Shown here: positions 5,946 through 6,657 of the stretch, one piece after another
Layout: each line of letters starts with the position of its first letter
How positions within the stretch are numbered: the stretch's first letter is position 1
From: SIG510 sp045540975
Lineage (GTDB): Bacteria > Bacillota > Clostridia > Oscillospirales > JAAYXM01
DNA: 6,657 nucleotides
Assembly: GCA_045540975.1 (NCBI GenBank)
Contig: JAZQIE010000083.1
Coordinates: 1 to 6,657, forward strand
Direction: 5' to 3'
The notes under the pieces: model-generated
Databases searched by the model: none
What the model saw: only the letters and a program-made list of their open reading frames with translations
What the model was told of the DNA's origin: nothing
Translations under genes and position numbers: made by a program

Positions 5946-5960
5946 GCAATATGAAAAAAA

Positions 5961-5965
5961 GGAGG
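5961..5965 (+). promoter_or_regulatory. ktrB: Ribosome binding site supporting a GTG start
   Basis: GGAGG (preceded by A-rich sequence) lies 10 bases before the GTG at 5976. No ATG in this frame occurs between the site and the conserved N-terminal membrane segment, and the first in-frame ATG (codon 11) falls inside that segment's start. The GTG is therefore the best start. Confidence 0.75.
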
Positions 5966-5975
5966 CGGAAGCGCT

Positions 5976-6657
5976 GTGAAATTTTTGCGAATTTCTTCGT
6001 CACAGATGATTCTTTTGGGCTTTGCCGCTGTGATTTTACTGGGAAGCTTCCTCCTCATGCTTCCGTTTGCCACACGTGACGGGATGGGCGCGACGTTTGG
6101 CGATGCGCTCTTTACCGCGACATCCGCGGTGTGTGTGACCGGACTTGTGGTGCAGGACACAGCGACGTATTGGTCGATTTTCGGCCAGGGTGTCATTCTT
6201 GCGATGATTCAGGTCGGTGGGCTTGGAGTCGTGTCCGCCGCAAGCGCATTGGCAATTTTTTCGGGCAAGCGCATCGGTCTGAAATACCGCAGCACCATGC
6301 AGGAGGCACTCAGCGCGCCACAGGTGGGCGGTATTGTCAAGCTGACCGGATTTGTACTTAAGACCACGCTTTTGCTGGAAGGCATCGGCGCGGCTGTGCT
6401 GACACCCGTGTTTTATCGGGAATTTGGTGCGGCACGCGGGATATGGTATGCGGTGTTCCACTCGGTTTCTGCATTTTGCAATGCAGGCTTTGATTTGATG
6501 GGGAATTTTTCCTCGCTCACCCGTTATGCGGGGAATCCGATCGTGAACGTGACCGTGATGGCGCTGATTATTGTGGGCGGTATCGGGTTTTTGGTTTGGG
6601 AGGATGTGCGGGTGCACAAGTTCCGTCTGCATCGTTATCGGATGCAGAGTAAGGTGG
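5976..6657 (+). CDS. ktrB: Trk/Ktr family potassium uptake channel subunit, N-terminal half
   Basis: The frame opens at GTG and runs off the window after 227 codons; the family is usually about 440-490 residues, so roughly half is present. The product is an integral membrane subunit that passes K+ (sometimes with Na+) and works with a cytoplasmic nucleotide-binding regulator (KtrA/TrkA). The first helix spans about residues 11-30. Next comes the first pore loop with FTATSAVCVTGL (46-57), whose Gly56 fits the selectivity filter. A helix with MIQVGGLGVV (77-86) follows, then the loop GKRIGLKYRSTMQEAL, a helix at about 124-145, and the second pore loop HSVSAFCNAGFDL (162-174, filter Gly171). The next helix contains ALIIVGGIGF (196-205). 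Single glycines in the filters are the family's hallmark. KtrB, TrkH and NtpJ labels overlap; the short N-terminus before the first pore loop favours KtrB. A KtrA/TrkA gene just downstream would be expected but lies outside the window. Confidence 0.92.
   Translation, partial: MKFLRISSSQMILLGFAAVILLGSFLLMLPFATRDGMGATFGDALFTATSAVCVTGLVVQDTATYWSIFGQGVILAMIQVGGLGVVSAASALAIFSGKRIGLKYRSTMQEALSAPQVGGIVKLTGFVLKTTLLLEGIGAAVLTPVFYREFGAARGIWYAVFHSVSAFCNAGFDLMGNFSSLTRYAGNPIVNVTVMALIIVGGIGFLVWEDVRVHKFRLHRYRMQSKV

Noticed and set aside
5924..5952. Possible promoter TTGGCG, 17 bases, CAATAT before the potassium transporter gene
   Set aside because: The -10 matches the consensus at only three of six positions, and the alternative TATGAA has no suitably spaced -35, so it is not called.
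5871..5975. A c-di-AMP (ydaO-type) riboswitch before the potassium transporter gene
   Set aside because: Such riboswitches control some ktr genes, but the gap is only 105 bases, mostly one inverted repeat, and I do not recognise the conserved ydaO core motifs.
5951..6079. A 42-codon open frame starting at the ATG at 5951
   Set aside because: It has no ribosome binding site, overlaps the potassium transporter gene out of frame, and its product (starting MKKRRKRCEIF) resembles nothing I recognise.
6036..6632. A 198-codon open frame on the minus strand
   Set aside because: It is antisense to the Trk/Ktr channel gene, whose pore-loop motifs on the + strand are unmistakable; the minus-strand translation is His/Arg-rich and unlike any family.

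Overview
The window reads as chromosomal DNA of an uncultured gut- or rumen-type Clostridia (Bacillota) bacterium; this is inferred from protein style, not proven. Pointers are a three-module SLH protein of clostridial type, a BspA-like leucine-rich-repeat surface protein with the Cys-Gly-Glu-Asn N-terminal cap common in such genomes, strong GGAGG ribosome binding sites, and compact rho-independent terminators. All genes lie on the + strand. No mobile element, tRNA, rRNA or CRISPR array is visible, and no gap between genes exceeds about 115 bases.

Layout: (1) 2-343, the C-terminal part of a DegT/DnrJ/EryC1/StrS-type PLP aminotransferase (sugar-amine family), closed by a strong terminator. (2) 435-1151, a small secreted SLH-domain protein with its own extended -10 promoter and terminator. 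(3) 1266-4355, a 1029-residue secreted protein: signal peptide, 12 leucine-rich repeats of exactly 69 bp, seven ~70-residue divergent InlB B-type repeats, and a C-terminal domain I cannot name. It also has its own promoter and terminator. (4) 4449-5870, a type I glutamine synthetase (glnA), preceded by a promoter that rules out the more upstream ATG. (5) 5976 to the window end, the N-terminal half of a Trk/Ktr-type potassium channel subunit starting at GTG.

The first four genes are separately terminated and three have their own promoter, so this is a row of single-gene units rather than one operon. The two surface-protein genes may be coregulated: their promoters align over 29 bases at identical spacing and share a TGGGAG spacer motif absent from the glnA promoter. 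The SLH protein has the usual wall-binding modules but little else. The repeat protein is secreted but carries no sorting signal I recognise. A shared role at the cell surface is plausible but unproven. glnA and the potassium transporter gene are housekeeping functions with no evident link to the surface genes.

I do not see a clearly new multi-gene system. The most informative signals are the DNA-level homogeneity and higher-order structure of the repeats, the twin promoters, the palindrome over the start region of the repeat-protein promoter, the Phe replacing the adenylylated Tyr in a beta-type glutamine synthetase, and the long-looped inverted repeat between glnA and the potassium transporter gene.
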